Origin: Pontibacillus salicampi
GTDB lineage: Bacteria; Bacillota; Bacilli; Bacillales; BH030062
NCBI RefSeq assembly: GCF_042434395.1
Contig: NZ_JBHLTP010000002.1
Location: 62,001-126,000, forward strand
DNA: 64,000 bases
Direction of reading: 5' to 3'
Part shown: positions 1 to 8,664 of the stretch, piece by piece
Layout: each line of letters begins with the position of its first letter
How positions within the stretch are numbered: the first letter of the stretch is position 1
Notes under the pieces: model-generated
The model's input: only the letters and a program-made list of their open reading frames with translations
Told to the model about the DNA's origin: nothing
The model's database searches: none
Made by a program: the position numbers and the translations under genes

Positions 1-114
1 ACCATGTTGTATCTATCTACTGCTAAAACTCATCAATTTCATAAAGATGACCATTTGACCTTGCTTTATTGTCGTTGATTTTTGTAAGTGAAATAATGAC
101 AATAGTTGCTCCGC

Positions 115-257
115 AGGCTCATGGTCTACGGTAGCATTGCTATGTCTACATACAATTTGTCTTGCATATGCACCGTAGGTTTATTCTTTAACCCTACGGT
201 TTCCTTATGCATATGGCAGAGTAGAGTCACAGTAATGTACTGTGGCTTTTTTTGTAT
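115..257 (+). promoter_or_regulatory. Structured leader or small RNA ending in a terminator
   Basis: This non-coding stretch holds nested inverted repeats. CATATGCACCGTAGG (173-187 region) can pair with CCTACGG and, after an 8-nt bulge, with TGCATATG. It ends in a Rho-independent terminator whose arms CACAGTA and TACTGTG, extended by about three pairs, are followed by TTTTTTT (about 228-253). The first small gene starts at 284, so the RNA could be an attenuator for the downstream peptides or an independent small RNA. I could not match it to a known riboswitch class. Structure is seen; function is inference. Confidence 0.5.
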
Positions 258-283
258 GTGAAAAACATAAGGAGGTGATACGA

Positions 284-418
284 ATGACATTTCAGTTATT
301 TACTTTTACCGTTACGGTATCTAAGGACAAAAAGCATTGGCACACAACAGAAGTCAATCCGAATTCCCTGCAGGAACAACTGACAGACAGAAAAGCAACA
401 TTGCCATACGGCGGATAA
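284..418 (+). CDS. YrzI-like small protein (44 aa)
   Basis: A 44-residue protein with a strong ribosome binding site (AAGGAGGTGATACGA) before ATG. It begins MTFQLFTFTVTV and ends DRKATLPYGG. This fits the YrzI family of Bacillus small proteins: a short hydrophobic N-terminus with an FTxTV pattern, then a charged stretch and a DRxA/S tail. YrzI proteins are annotated as putative sporulation proteins and have no known biochemical role. It follows a terminator and precedes two more peptide ORFs, the second of the same design. Family assignment is from pattern recall and is moderately sure. Confidence 0.6.
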   Translation: MTFQLFTFTVTVSKDKKHWHTTEVNPNSLQEQLTDRKATLPYGG

Positions 419-442
419 TACTAAAAAAGGAGGTTACTTAAT

Positions 443-499
443 ATGTTGTTACACTTGATTTTCATGGATTGGCTCAATATGGAGAAAGATAGCGCGTAG
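443..499 (+). CDS. Possible 18-residue peptide between two YrzI-like genes
   Basis: ATG at 443 follows a good ribosome binding site (AAAGGAGGTTACTTAAT) and opens an 18-codon frame, MLLHLIFMDWLNMEKDSA, ending in TAG. It lies between two YrzI-like genes and has its own Shine-Dalgarno, so translation is plausible. The sequence is hydrophobic then acidic and matches no family I know. It could be a leader peptide or a decayed YrzI copy. Confidence 0.35.
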   Translation: MLLHLIFMDWLNMEKDSA

Positions 500-529
500 C
501 TGTAATCAAAAGAAGCGGAGGAATACTTT

Positions 530-667
530 ATGCAATTTCAATTATTAATGTTTACCATTCATATACGTAAAAGGACTAGTCGAGAAAGAGTGCATGCTAA
601 GCTCCGACACCATTCCATTCAACAGAAGATGGAAGCAATGAAGGATCGTCGCAGTAGAATATGGTAA
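530..667 (+). CDS. YrzI-like small protein (45 aa), second copy
   Basis: A 45-residue peptide after GCGGAGGAATACTTT and ATG. It starts MQFQLLMFTIHIRKR and ends with DRRSRIW, a basic version of the FTxxI plus DRxS pattern of the first copy. The two share the layout of the YrzI family and probably arose by tandem duplication with divergence. Function unknown; B. subtilis yrzI is regarded as sporulation-related. Confidence 0.6.
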   Translation: MQFQLLMFTIHIRKRTSRERVHAKLRHHSIQQKMEAMKDRRSRIW

Positions 668-795
668 GAGGAAAGGGGCATTCCTGATCACAGGAAGCCC
701 CATTTCCTTATAAAGGTGGAGTTACTGGCAATTATTTGATAGGGTTAATCTATCAGAATTTAGCGACGATTAGTTAGAAAGGGTAGAGATGATAA

Positions 796-2088
796 ATGGA
801 ACCAAGACAACCAATTGCAATAGACAAAGCGATAGAGTTAGTAATGCAGCATGGAAAAGAACAGGGAAGGGAATTGGTTAGTTTACAAGAGTGTGATGAT
901 CGATACATAGCGGAAGATATTTATGCTAATCATCCTATTCCTCCTTTTCCTAAATCACCCTATGATGGGTTTGCGTTTCGCTCGGAGGATACAGCATCAG
1001 CCAATAGAGACAACCCAGTACGATTTACCGTTGTGGAGCATGTGCCTGCTGGGGCGACTGCTTCACGACCGATTGGAAAAGGTGAAGCAGTCAGAATAAT
1101 GACTGGGGCTGCAATCCCTGAAGGAGCTGATTGTGTAGCGATGTTTGAAGTGTGCCATACGTATAACGAGGGTGACTTGGAATGGGTGGAATTGAAACGC
1201 CCGATACGGTCTATGGAAAATGTGATGGATAAGGGTTCAGAAACTGAAGAGGGGGCGCTGGTCATACGTAAAGGCACATACATGAACCCGGGTGTCAAGG
1301 CAGTTCTTGCTACGTTCGGATTCACTAAAGTACCAGTTACTAAAAAGCCTAAAATAGGCTTAATCACAACAGGTACAGAGCTGTTAGATGTAGAAGAAGA
1401 TATGGTATATGGGAAAATCCGAAACTCCAATGGGCCTATGATTGCTGCTCAATGTAAAAGAGCAGGAGCGGACTTCATTCATTTTGGGAAGCTAATGGAT
1501 GAATTAGAACCTAGCTATGAACGCATTCAACAAGCTCTTAAAGATGTAGATATACTAATTACTACAGGGGGCGTCTCTGTAGGTGATTTTGATTTAATGC
1601 CTGCGATTTATGAAAAGCTTGAGGCGAAGGTGCTATTTAACAAGGTAGCCATGCGCCCGGGCAGTGTTACCACAGTAGCAGTGTATGAAAACAAAATGTT
1701 ATTTGGTCTATCAGGGAATCCGTCTGCTTGTTATGTTGGATTCGAGCTATTTGCCAGGCCAATTATTAGACAGGCTCTCGGAACTCCTGCTGTTTACCCT
1801 AAGAAAATCGAAGCCTATTTAGGTGAGGATTTCGAAAAACCCAATCCATTCACCAGATTTGTAAGAGGGAAGATGCGAATGAAGAATGGTTTTGTTTACG
1901 TTGAGCCAGTAGGTATGGATAAATCAGCTGTCGTTACCTCACTAAGTAAAGCAGATGTCTTTATTGTACTAAGAGGGGGGACAAGGGGGTATAAAAAGGG
2001 AGATATGGTAGAGGCATTATGGGTGGATACGCAAGAAGGCCAACGGAATACGTGGAACCATCATCTCAGCTCAGAAGAAGGAGGTTGA
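796..2088 (+). CDS. moeA: Molybdopterin molybdenumtransferase MoeA
   Basis: 430 residues. MoeA inserts molybdate into adenylated molybdopterin to form active molybdenum cofactor in the cytoplasm. Recognisable blocks are SPYDGFAF near residues 54-61 (Asp57 is the conserved DG aspartate), TGAAIPEGAD near 102-111, the MPT-binding TTGTELL in the central domain, GGVSVGDFD, and GLSGNPSACYVGFE before the C-terminal domain IV. Length is close to the usual 400-430. The stop is two bases before the moaA start and carries the moaA ribosome binding site, so the two are co-transcribed and coupled. No molybdoenzyme or other cofactor gene is in the window. Confidence 0.95.
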   Translation: MEPRQPIAIDKAIELVMQHGKEQGRELVSLQECDDRYIAEDIYANHPIPPFPKSPYDGFAFRSEDTASANRDNPVRFTVVEHVPAGATASRPIGKGEAVRIMTGAAIPEGADCVAMFEVCHTYNEGDLEWVELKRPIRSMENVMDKGSETEEGALVIRKGTYMNPGVKAVLATFGFTKVPVTKKPKIGLITTGTELLDVEEDMVYGKIRNSNGPMIAAQCKRAGADFIHFGKLMDELEPSYERIQQALKDVDILITTGGVSVGDFDLMPAIYEKLEAKVLFNKVAMRPGSVTTVAVYENKMLFGLSGNPSACYVGFELFARPIIRQALGTPAVYPKKIEAYLGEDFEKPNPFTRFVRGKMRMKNGFVYVEPVGMDKSAVVTSLSKADVFIVLRGGTRGYKKGDMVEALWVDTQEGQRNTWNHHLSSEEGG

Positions 2089-2090
2089 AG

Positions 2091-3116
2091 ATGGAAGAGG
2101 AGAAAAAAACGGCTATTTATGATCAATTAGGGAGACCGCTAAGAGACCTGCGCATTTCTGTTATTGATAAATGTAATTTCAGATGTACTTATTGCATGCC
2201 TAAGGAAATTTTCGGTAAGGATTATCCCTTTTTAACAAGGGAGGAGCTTCTGAGCTTCAATGAAATTTATACTGTTGCAAAAGTTTTTGCCTCTCTTGGA
2301 GTGGAGAAGGTAAGGCTAACCGGAGGAGAACCATTGTTGCGTAATCATCTGGAAAGCCTGATTGCCTCTTTATTCAGTATTAATGGCATAAATGATATTG
2401 CTTTAACTACGAACGGTGTGCTACTGCCTAAATATGCGAGAGCGTTAAAAGAGGCCGGTCTAGATAGAATTAACCTAAGTTTAGACGCAATAGAGGACGA
2501 AGTGTTCCAATCCATCAATGATCGCGGTGTAACCGTATCACCGGTATTGAAAGGGATAGAAGCTGCTACGGAAGCAGGTCTTCAGATTAAGGTGAATATG
2601 GTTGTGAAACGAGGGATGAATGAGGATCAAATCATTCCTATGGCTCAATACTTCAAGCATAAGGGTCACGTTCTTCGATTTATAGAATTCATGGATGTTG
2701 GTAATGTGAACGGCTGGAATAGTAGTGCTGTTGTACCGAAAAGCGAAATAGTTGATATACTAAACGAACATGTGCCCCTAGAACCAATTGAACCGAATTA
2801 TTATGGAGAAGTAGCTTCTCGCTTCCGCTATATGGACGGGGAAGGAGAGATAGGAATTATTTCGTCTGTAACTGATCATTTTTGTGATTCCTGTACCCGG
2901 GCTCGTCTTTCCGCTGATGGCTCTCTCTATCATTGTTTATTTGCATCACAAGGATATGATTTGAAATCTATGCTGCGCATGGGGATGGGGGAGGAAGAGC
3001 TCCGGATGGAAATAACAAGGCGTTGGAACCTTAGAGAAGATCAGTATTCAGCGGATCGTTCAACTGGCAAGGCTTTAAATCATTCAAAAGTTGAAATGTC
3101 ATATATCGGCGGATAG
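2091..3116 (+). CDS. moaA: GTP 3',8-cyclase MoaA (radical SAM)
   Basis: 341 residues. MoaA carries out the first step of molybdenum cofactor synthesis, converting GTP to 3',8-cyclo-7,8-dihydro-GTP with S-adenosylmethionine. The radical SAM motif CNFRCTYC gives Cys28, Cys32 and Cys35. The second iron-sulfur site is in FCDSCTRARLSADGSLYHC near residues 265-285, and the C-terminal Gly-Gly needed for activity is present (SYIGG). The ATG at 2091 follows AGAAGGAGGTTGAAG; a longer frame from 2019 would overlap moeA and has no Shine-Dalgarno. A weak hairpin with a T-run follows at about 3119-3153. Confidence 0.95.
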   Translation: MEEEKKTAIYDQLGRPLRDLRISVIDKCNFRCTYCMPKEIFGKDYPFLTREELLSFNEIYTVAKVFASLGVEKVRLTGGEPLLRNHLESLIASLFSINGINDIALTTNGVLLPKYARALKEAGLDRINLSLDAIEDEVFQSINDRGVTVSPVLKGIEAATEAGLQIKVNMVVKRGMNEDQIIPMAQYFKHKGHVLRFIEFMDVGNVNGWNSSAVVPKSEIVDILNEHVPLEPIEPNYYGEVASRFRYMDGEGEIGIISSVTDHFCDSCTRARLSADGSLYHCLFASQGYDLKSMLRMGMGEEELRMEITRRWNLREDQYSADRSTGKALNHSKVEMSYIGG

Positions 3117-3118
3117 GG

Positions 3119-3153
3119 TAAAGCTGCACCTATTGCATGCGAGCTTTTTTTTG
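3119..3153 (+). terminator. Likely terminator after moaA
   Basis: AAAGCT and AGCTTT arms with an imperfect inner stem are followed by eight Ts immediately downstream of moaA. The stem is short and imperfect, so confidence is moderate. Confidence 0.5.
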
Positions 3154-3199
3154 TATCTAAAGAGTTATATACTTATGGTAGAAGGGATGTGGTTATAGG

Positions 3200-3625
3200 A
3201 TGAAAACATTCAAGCTTATAAAGTTAAATGTATTAGAAGGACAAGATGATGAGTTTCAGAGGAAATCTATTCCCTTAATCGATGGTCTTATCATTAATCG
3301 GGAAGATGAAGAAAATAAATGGCTAATAGAAGCATATTTAGAAAGTCGATTTAAGGACTATTTTCAACCATACTTTGAAAGTGAACAAGACATTGTTCTA
3401 CAGGCTAAAATCACAAAATCATCGAATAAACCGGCTATGTTCTTAGTGAAGGCTATAGACATTAATGATATAGGTGATGATTGTAATGTATTATTTATTG
3501 GAACTATTCTCGATTATCAGAAAGACCAAGCTGAGAGATTATTAAAGTCTTTATTAGATAAAGGTCTAGAAGGGGAAGAACTGCTTGCAGCCTTTAAAGA
3601 TACAGTAGAAACGACTTCTACTTAA
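3200..3625 (+). CDS. YwpF-like protein
   Basis: 141 residues with a good match by eye to the YwpF-like family of Bacilli: MKTFKL start, a central PLxDGLIINREDExNxWLIEAY block, and a C-terminal LLDKGLEGEELLAAFK helix. No signal peptide or membrane segment is visible. The family has no established biochemical role. The ATG at 3200 has a weak Shine-Dalgarno (AGGGATGTGGTTATAGG). The next gene starts 14 bases downstream, so they probably form one transcript ending at the terminator at 4402. Confidence 0.65.
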   Translation: MKTFKLIKLNVLEGQDDEFQRKSIPLIDGLIINREDEENKWLIEAYLESRFKDYFQPYFESEQDIVLQAKITKSSNKPAMFLVKAIDINDIGDDCNVLFIGTILDYQKDQAERLLKSLLDKGLEGEELLAAFKDTVETTST

Positions 3626-3639
3626 GGAGACTTGATAGA

Positions 3640-4425
3640 TTGGACATTCCATTGTACCTGCAACGAATTGGGATAGACAGCATACCAACAGTATCCAGTA
3701 AAGCACTTTCCCAATTAACGAAAGCCCATTTATACAATATACCGTTTGAGAATATTGATGTGATGACAGGGAATTACATCGATTTAAGCGTGGCACGTTT
3801 TTATGACAAGATTGTAATCAGAAAAAGAGGAGGCTTTTGCTATGAGCTGAATGGTCTCTTTCATGAACTATTACGTCAGTTAGGCTATGAAATAATGCTG
3901 ATTGCAGCTACTGTCTTGCAGAAGGATGGCAGTTGGGCGTATCCTAATAGTCATGCTGCAAATATTGTATATGTAGAGGGTGAAGCATATTTGGTAGATG
4001 TTGGTTTTGGGGATTCCTGCATAGAACCAGTACCTCTTAATGGAAAGATACTTCGTGATCAAAGCGGTACGTATCGTATCAAAGAGCAGGAGGGTCTATA
4101 CTATTTAGAGAGGTATGAGAAGCGGTGGAGAACTCAATATTGTTTTTCACTGGTTCCAAGGCAGCTGGTGGAAATGAAGGAGGCAGCCCATTATAACCAA
4201 ACTTCTCCTTCTTCCATTTTTACACAGGGATATATTCTCACCATTCGTACAATGAATGGCAGAATAACAATCACCGATACATCCATTACAATAACAAATC
4301 ATCGTTCAAGAACGAAAAAAACCATCCACCATACGTCCGAATGGGTGGATTTTATTCAATATTATATGGGCATTCCTAATCAGGAGATGGCAGTCATTCA
4401 GCCTCACTTAATGGACGGGTCTTAG
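3640..4425 (+). CDS. Arylamine N-acetyltransferase
   Basis: 261 residues. Enzymes of this family transfer acetyl groups from acetyl-CoA to arylamines and hydrazines. The catalytic triad is visible: Cys67 in RGGFCYELNG, His105 in NSHAANIV and Asp120 in VDVGFGD. The start is TTG at 3640, preceded by AAGGAGA at suitable distance, and matches the expected N-terminus (DIPLYLQRIGI). The last codons lie inside the stem of the downstream terminator. The physiological substrate is unknown. The length is normal. Confidence 0.9.
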   Translation: MDIPLYLQRIGIDSIPTVSSKALSQLTKAHLYNIPFENIDVMTGNYIDLSVARFYDKIVIRKRGGFCYELNGLFHELLRQLGYEIMLIAATVLQKDGSWAYPNSHAANIVYVEGEAYLVDVGFGDSCIEPVPLNGKILRDQSGTYRIKEQEGLYYLERYEKRWRTQYCFSLVPRQLVEMKEAAHYNQTSPSSIFTQGYILTIRTMNGRITITDTSITITNHRSRTKKTIHHTSEWVDFIQYYMGIPNQEMAVIQPHLMDGS

Positions 4426-4446
4426 TTCCATTGTGAGGTTTTTTTC
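4402..4446 (+). terminator. Rho-independent terminator overlapping the N-acetyltransferase stop
   Basis: CCTCAC plus AATGGA on the left pairs with TCCATT plus GTGAGG on the right, followed by TTTTTTT. The left arm and the stop codon at 4423-4425 lie inside the coding sequence. Confidence 0.8.
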
Positions 4447-4521
4447 CGTAAGAATATACGCTCTTCTCTAAGGGCAGCACACTTTCATTATCTATTAATG
4501 GAAATTACTTTCTAAATAAGA

Positions 4522-4730
4522 TTTACATAAGTAACAAGGCACTTTATAATACTTTGGGTATAGTAATTCTTAAAATATGTACATTTTGTTAATCATAATA
4601 AAGTATGACCCTAAATCCTTCAGAAAATCTCTACGTTTACCGATAGTAACAAAAACGAGTACAAATCGTGCAGTGCTGGTAGAGAATGATAGTTTAGAGA
4701 AGGGTATAAGTCATAAAAAGGAGAAGTTCT
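4522..4730 (+). promoter_or_regulatory. SigA promoter and long leader of ktrB
   Basis: TTTACA (4522-4527), a 17-bp spacer and TATAAT (4545-4550) form a near-consensus housekeeping promoter. The transcript would carry a leader of about 170 nt before the ktrB start at 4731. Within it TCTCTAC (4628) can pair with GTAGAGA (4679), enclosing further weak pairing. In B. subtilis a c-di-AMP riboswitch precedes ktrAB, but its conserved blocks are not seen here. The rest of the intergenic stretch shows nothing else. Confidence 0.65.
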
Positions 4731-6098
4731 ATGTGGATTAGACACCGCAGTTTTAGATGGCTCAATGACTTATCTCCAGTTCAACTGATTGTAATTTTTT
4801 ATGGTTTTGCCATGCTGCTAGCTTGCATTTTGTTAGGACTGCCAGTTGCCCATAAAGAAGGGGTAGAGTTACCATTTATTGATTTATTGTTTACCGCAGT
4901 CAGTGCTGTTAGTGTAACGGGACTTACGGTAGTAAACGTAACGGAAACATTTAGTGTAACAGGTACTTTTCTTATCGCCTTTTTATTGCAATTTGGTGGG
5001 ATTGGAATTATGACCCTGGGCACCTTTATATGGATTGTAATGGGTAAGAAAATAGGACTAAGGGAACGAAGGCTTATCATGACCGATCAGAACCAAACTC
5101 ATTTCCAAGGTATGGTTCGAATGATGAAGCAGATTTTGTTAATGATCTTTACGATTGAAATATTAGGCTTTCTCATATTAGGCACCTATTACATGCAATA
5201 TTTTGAAACTTGGCAAGAAGCTTATTATCAAGGTTTTTTTGCCTCCGTTAGTGCAACCACAAATGGCGGCTTTGATATTACAGGTCAGTCGTTAATTCCT
5301 TTTCAGAGGGACTACTTTGTACAGTTCATTCATATTGTGCTAATTATACTCGGAGCCATTGGGTTTCCAGTTCTGATAGAGGTAAGAGATTATTTGTTCT
5401 CCACAACAGAACAACGGAAATTCATGAGGTTCTCCCTGTTTACAAAATTAACCACGACAACATTCGTCCTTCTCATTGTGGGGGGAATGATCTTAATTAT
5501 TTTATTGGAATTTAATCACTTTTTCGCAGGAAAGGCATGGCATGAAATACTTTTCTATTCCTTATTCCAATCTATTACAACCAGAAGTGCGGGACTGTCA
5601 ACAATGGATGTTAGTGAGTTTACGGAACAGACAGAATTGCTAATGACGGCACTTATGTTTATTGGTGCTTCACCAAGTAGTGTGGGGGGAGGAATTCGTA
5701 CCACTTCCTTTGCTCTTGTCATTATCTTTCTGTTAACGTACGCGAGAGGACAAAGGACGATTCGAATCTTTAAACGGGAAGTGCATGATGAAGACTTAAT
5801 CAAGGCTGTCGTTGTATCCATCATGGGGGTAGTCACATACTTTACTGCCGTGACCGTAGTGGTGGCTGTAGAACCATTTGATGTTCTAGAGATAATGTTT
5901 GAAGTTGCCTCTGCCTTCGGTACTACTGGGTTATCGTTGGGTATCACACCGCATTTAACAACGTTCAGTAAAATTGTTCTCATTTTATTAATGTTTATTG
6001 GTCGGGTAGGCATCCTTTCCTTCCTGTTTACATTTAACAAAGAAAAGAAAAAAGGGAAAAATTATCATTACCCAACAGAAAGAATTATCATCGGCTAA
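4731..6098 (+). CDS. ktrB: KtrB/KtrD-type potassium uptake channel subunit
   Basis: 455 residues, a polytopic membrane protein of the TrkH/KtrB superfamily with four repeated membrane-pore-membrane units. Selectivity-filter segments are visible in order: SVTGLTVV, SATTNGGFD, SITTRSAGLST and SAFGTTGLSLG. The C-terminal YPTERIIIG is typical of Bacillus KtrB/KtrD. It translocates K+ together with a cytoplasmic RCK subunit; the only RCK gene in the window is ktrC at 58761. The start is ATG after AAAAAGGAGAAGTTCT. The next gene begins 35 bases downstream, so they may be co-transcribed. I cannot decide between KtrB and KtrD by eye. Confidence 0.9.
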   Translation: MWIRHRSFRWLNDLSPVQLIVIFYGFAMLLACILLGLPVAHKEGVELPFIDLLFTAVSAVSVTGLTVVNVTETFSVTGTFLIAFLLQFGGIGIMTLGTFIWIVMGKKIGLRERRLIMTDQNQTHFQGMVRMMKQILLMIFTIEILGFLILGTYYMQYFETWQEAYYQGFFASVSATTNGGFDITGQSLIPFQRDYFVQFIHIVLIILGAIGFPVLIEVRDYLFSTTEQRKFMRFSLFTKLTTTTFVLLIVGGMILIILLEFNHFFAGKAWHEILFYSLFQSITTRSAGLSTMDVSEFTEQTELLMTALMFIGASPSSVGGGIRTTSFALVIIFLLTYARGQRTIRIFKREVHDEDLIKAVVVSIMGVVTYFTAVTVVVAVEPFDVLEIMFEVASAFGTTGLSLGITPHLTTFSKIVLILLMFIGRVGILSFLFTFNKEKKKGKNYHYPTERIIIG

Positions 6099-6133
6099 AG
6101 AAAGATCTAGAGGATATGTAGGGGGAATACACA

Positions 6134-8110
6134 ATGTCGCAACCAGCAAGTGGATTGACTCCTCTTCGTCACTATTGGTTATTAAAACACGTAAGTGATG
6201 CAGTTTTTTTCGTAGACGAGGACGGTAGGATAGTAGATAGAAATGTATCTGCTATCCGTTTGGCAGAAAAAAGCTTTACCAATTTTGAATATATTCATTC
6301 TTTCCTATCATATAACTCTTTCAACCAACTGAAAGCACATAACCAGAAGAAAAAATCATTAGATCTTCGAAATGGTAGGATGTTTCTTTACATCCAATGC
6401 TTGAAGCTAACGAACTCTAATATGGGAGCAGCCTATTGTGTGCTGCTCCAACAAGTCTCTAAATTAGAAAGAAGTCATGACGACATACATAATCTCTCAA
6501 CTGTGAGTCAAGAAGCTGTCGTGCTTCATAATTATAGTCATATAGTAGAATGTGATGAAACCTTTGCCAGAATGTTTGGCTATTCTTTCGAAGAATTAAG
6601 ACATATATCTTTATATGATTTAGTTTCCCCGAGACAGAAGCATTATTTAATGAAGAAATTATCAGAGACCCCTGATGCGCCGTATGAATTAGAAGGCGTC
6701 AAAAAGGATGGTTCTCCTCTATATGTGGAGATCATGGCTCAACCTTTTTCCTCTGAAACGGAAGCGATTAGGGCGGCTATTCTGAGAGATGTAACAGAAA
6801 CTGTTCAACACAGAAAGCAAGTAGAGTTCTTAGCCTATTATGATAAGTTAACGGATCTGCCAAACCGAGCATATTTTATGCAAACTTTACAGCAGGCTAT
6901 TATGGAAGCTTCTCATAACTGTCAACAATTAGCAGTCTATTTTATGGATATTGATTATTTTAAGCAAATTAATGACACTATGGGGTACGAATTTGGTGAT
7001 AAACTTTTAGCTCTTTGCGCTGAACGTCTCCGATTTCTATTAGATGAATATACGTTTATTGCTAGAATGGGCGGAGATGAATTTCTTATTCTCCAAAGAA
7101 ATATCCAATCTAAGCAAGAGGCTGAACGGTTTGCTAGAAAAATTATTGGCACGTTCAAAGATCCTGTATATATTGGAGATACCGAATTGTACACGACAGT
7201 AAGTATCGGGATAAGTTACTTTCCAGAGGATGGAAGAGATGAACAGGAACTTATTCAACATGCAGATTCTGCCATGAATGTTATTAAGAAAAATAACCGT
7301 AATAACTACAAAGTATTTGAGTCATCCATTTCGAAGGATTTTAAAGCTATGCTCAAGATGGAAACGGATCTGCGAAAAGCGCTGCAAGATAATCAGTTCG
7401 AGTTACATTATCAGCCGCAGAAGGACTTAATGTCCGGTAATTGTGTTGGGCTGGAAGCATTACTTCGCTGGAACCACCCTGATATGGGTTATGTTTCACC
7501 AGCAACCTTTATTCCCATCGCAGAAAAAACAAGCCTCATACTAGAAATAGGTCAATGGGTACTTAAGGAAGCGTGTCGTCAGAATAAAGAATGGCAATAT
7601 CAGGGATACAGCCCTGTCGTTGTAGCTGTCAATTTATCTGCAAAGCAATTCCATCAACCAGATTTGGTGGAGCAAGTAGAAGCCATACTGGAAAAAACCA
7701 GGTTATCCCCGCGGTATCTGGAACTTGAAATTACGGAGAGTATGGCAATGTCTCATGAAGAAGACATTTTACAAACGTTATATGAGCTTCGAAACCTTGG
7801 TGTACATGTGTCAATTGATGATTTTGGAACAGGGTATTCCTCGCTCAAATATTTAAGTCGTTTTCCGGTAAGTAAATTAAAAATAGACAAAGCGTTTATT
7901 CATGATGCTCACAAACATAACGAGGCAATCGTGAAGTCAATTATAAACATGTCCCATTCCCTTAATATGAAGGTTATTGCTGAGGGAGTGGAAACAAGAG
8001 AGCAGTTTACCTTCTTAAAGCAGGAATTATGTGACGAAATGCAAGGTTTTTATTATCATAAGCCATTACCTGCTACCCATCTTGAACAGGTTCTTTCCAA
8101 ATTGCATTGA
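6134..8110 (+). CDS. PAS-GGDEF-EAL cyclic di-GMP enzyme
   Basis: 658 residues with two N-terminal PAS-like regions (about 10-110 and 120-225), a GGDEF domain and an EAL domain. GGDEF is intact (residues 313-317) with the metal-site MDIDYFKQIND. The usual inhibitory RxxD site just upstream is not seen. The EAL domain keeps GLEALLRW (EAL 441-443), the ITES block, DDFGTGYSSL, KIDKAF and EGVET, so both diguanylate cyclase and phosphodiesterase activities are possible. No membrane segment is evident, so it is probably cytosolic and sensed through PAS. It follows ktrB closely and ends at the terminator at 8132. Confidence 0.92.
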   Translation: MSQPASGLTPLRHYWLLKHVSDAVFFVDEDGRIVDRNVSAIRLAEKSFTNFEYIHSFLSYNSFNQLKAHNQKKKSLDLRNGRMFLYIQCLKLTNSNMGAAYCVLLQQVSKLERSHDDIHNLSTVSQEAVVLHNYSHIVECDETFARMFGYSFEELRHISLYDLVSPRQKHYLMKKLSETPDAPYELEGVKKDGSPLYVEIMAQPFSSETEAIRAAILRDVTETVQHRKQVEFLAYYDKLTDLPNRAYFMQTLQQAIMEASHNCQQLAVYFMDIDYFKQINDTMGYEFGDKLLALCAERLRFLLDEYTFIARMGGDEFLILQRNIQSKQEAERFARKIIGTFKDPVYIGDTELYTTVSIGISYFPEDGRDEQELIQHADSAMNVIKKNNRNNYKVFESSISKDFKAMLKMETDLRKALQDNQFELHYQPQKDLMSGNCVGLEALLRWNHPDMGYVSPATFIPIAEKTSLILEIGQWVLKEACRQNKEWQYQGYSPVVVAVNLSAKQFHQPDLVEQVEAILEKTRLSPRYLELEITESMAMSHEEDILQTLYELRNLGVHVSIDDFGTGYSSLKYLSRFPVSKLKIDKAFIHDAHKHNEAIVKSIINMSHSLNMKVIAEGVETREQFTFLKQELCDEMQGFYYHKPLPATHLEQVLSKLH

Positions 8111-8131
8111 AGGACTATGATGAAGAAAGTA

Positions 8132-8165
8132 ACGTCCAGGATAAGGTAGTCTGGACGTTTTTTGT
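8132..8165 (+). terminator. Rho-independent terminator after the GGDEF-EAL gene
   Basis: ACGTCCAG and CTGGACGT form a perfect 8-bp stem with an 11-nt loop, followed by TTTTTT. Confidence 0.9.
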
Positions 8166-8246
8166 ACAGTATTACTATTCCTCTTATGTAAGCCAGCTAA
8201 TTAAGGGCTATAATTAGGAAGCCCTGCAGCTGGCTTTAAGCTTGCT

Positions 8247-8375
8247 TTAGCAATAAAAAGCTGCTCCTACAATGATGAGAAGAATGAATAGTACGACGAT
8301 TAGTGCGAATCCCCCGTAGTATCCGCCAGTAGGGTAACAACAGCCGTAGCTGTAACCACCATATCCATAGCCCAT
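8247..8375 (-). CDS. YjcZ-family sporulation peptide (42 aa)
   Basis: A 42-residue peptide on the minus strand. It begins MGYGYGGYSYGCC with a Gly/Tyr/Cys-rich head and ends in a single hydrophobic membrane helix (FALIVVLFILLIIVGAAF). This is the layout of the YjcZ/SscA family of small spore-associated proteins; B. subtilis SscA is needed for spore coat assembly and germination. A strong ribosome binding site (AGGAGGTGAAAGG) precedes ATG. It stands alone between two terminators. Confidence 0.85.
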   Translation of the reverse strand: MGYGYGGYSYGCCYPTGGYYGGFALIVVLFILLIIVGAAFYC

Positions 8376-8489
8376 TCCTTTCACCTCCTGATTCGTTTAC
8401 ACGATTACTATATGAAAGCATGACAAATGCGTATGGGTATTCACCTATTTTTCTAAAAAAAATCAGCTAAAGAACAATTGAAATAGTCT

Positions 8490-8538
8490 AAGGTATGGCT
8501 CAGTAAGAAAGAAGGCATTGCTGAGTCATACCTTTTTT
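8490..8538 (+). terminator. Rho-independent terminator upstream of the crt operon
   Basis: AAGGTATG and CTCAG on the left pair with CTGAG and CATACCTT on the right, followed by a T-run. The nearest plus-strand gene already has its own terminator at 8132, so this one either insulates the crt promoter or ends an unseen short transcript. Confidence 0.75.
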
Positions 8539-8591
8539 GTTGAAAGTTAGTAAGAGGAGTAACAATGAGATATTTTACTAATGTATTTTTA

Positions 8592-8664
8592 TTGAACTTA
8601 TAGATGGGTGCGTGTATAATTAATGTATAACAAATGTACAACTACATGTACGGAGGTGAACGGT
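8592..8664 (+). promoter_or_regulatory. SigA promoter and repeat-rich leader of the carotenoid operon
   Basis: TTGAAC (8592-8597), a 17-bp spacer and TATAAT (8615-8620) form a strong promoter. Just downstream are three TGTA-based repeats (TGTATA, TGTACA and TGTACG between 8624 and 8652), with TGTA and TACA in inverted arrangement. They could be an operator for a repressor. The first gene starts at 8665 with GGAGGTGA at 8652. Confidence 0.65.

Noticed and set aside
115..257. A molybdenum cofactor riboswitch for moeA-moaA
   Set aside because: The structured RNA ends in a terminator and is followed by peptide genes rather than moeA, and I could not match the consensus of that RNA family.
960..1430. 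A 156-residue antisense frame in moeA
   Set aside because: It is the mirror of a conserved coding region, lacks a ribosome binding site and has a low-complexity composition.
4551..4730. A c-di-AMP (ydaO-type) riboswitch before the potassium channel gene
   Set aside because: The leader has a suitable length but lacks the conserved blocks I know for that class; only weak local pairing is visible.
8236..8421. A 61-residue minus-strand frame over the YjcZ gene
   Set aside because: It is out of frame with the Gly/Tyr-rich peptide that has the strong ribosome binding site and a recognisable family.
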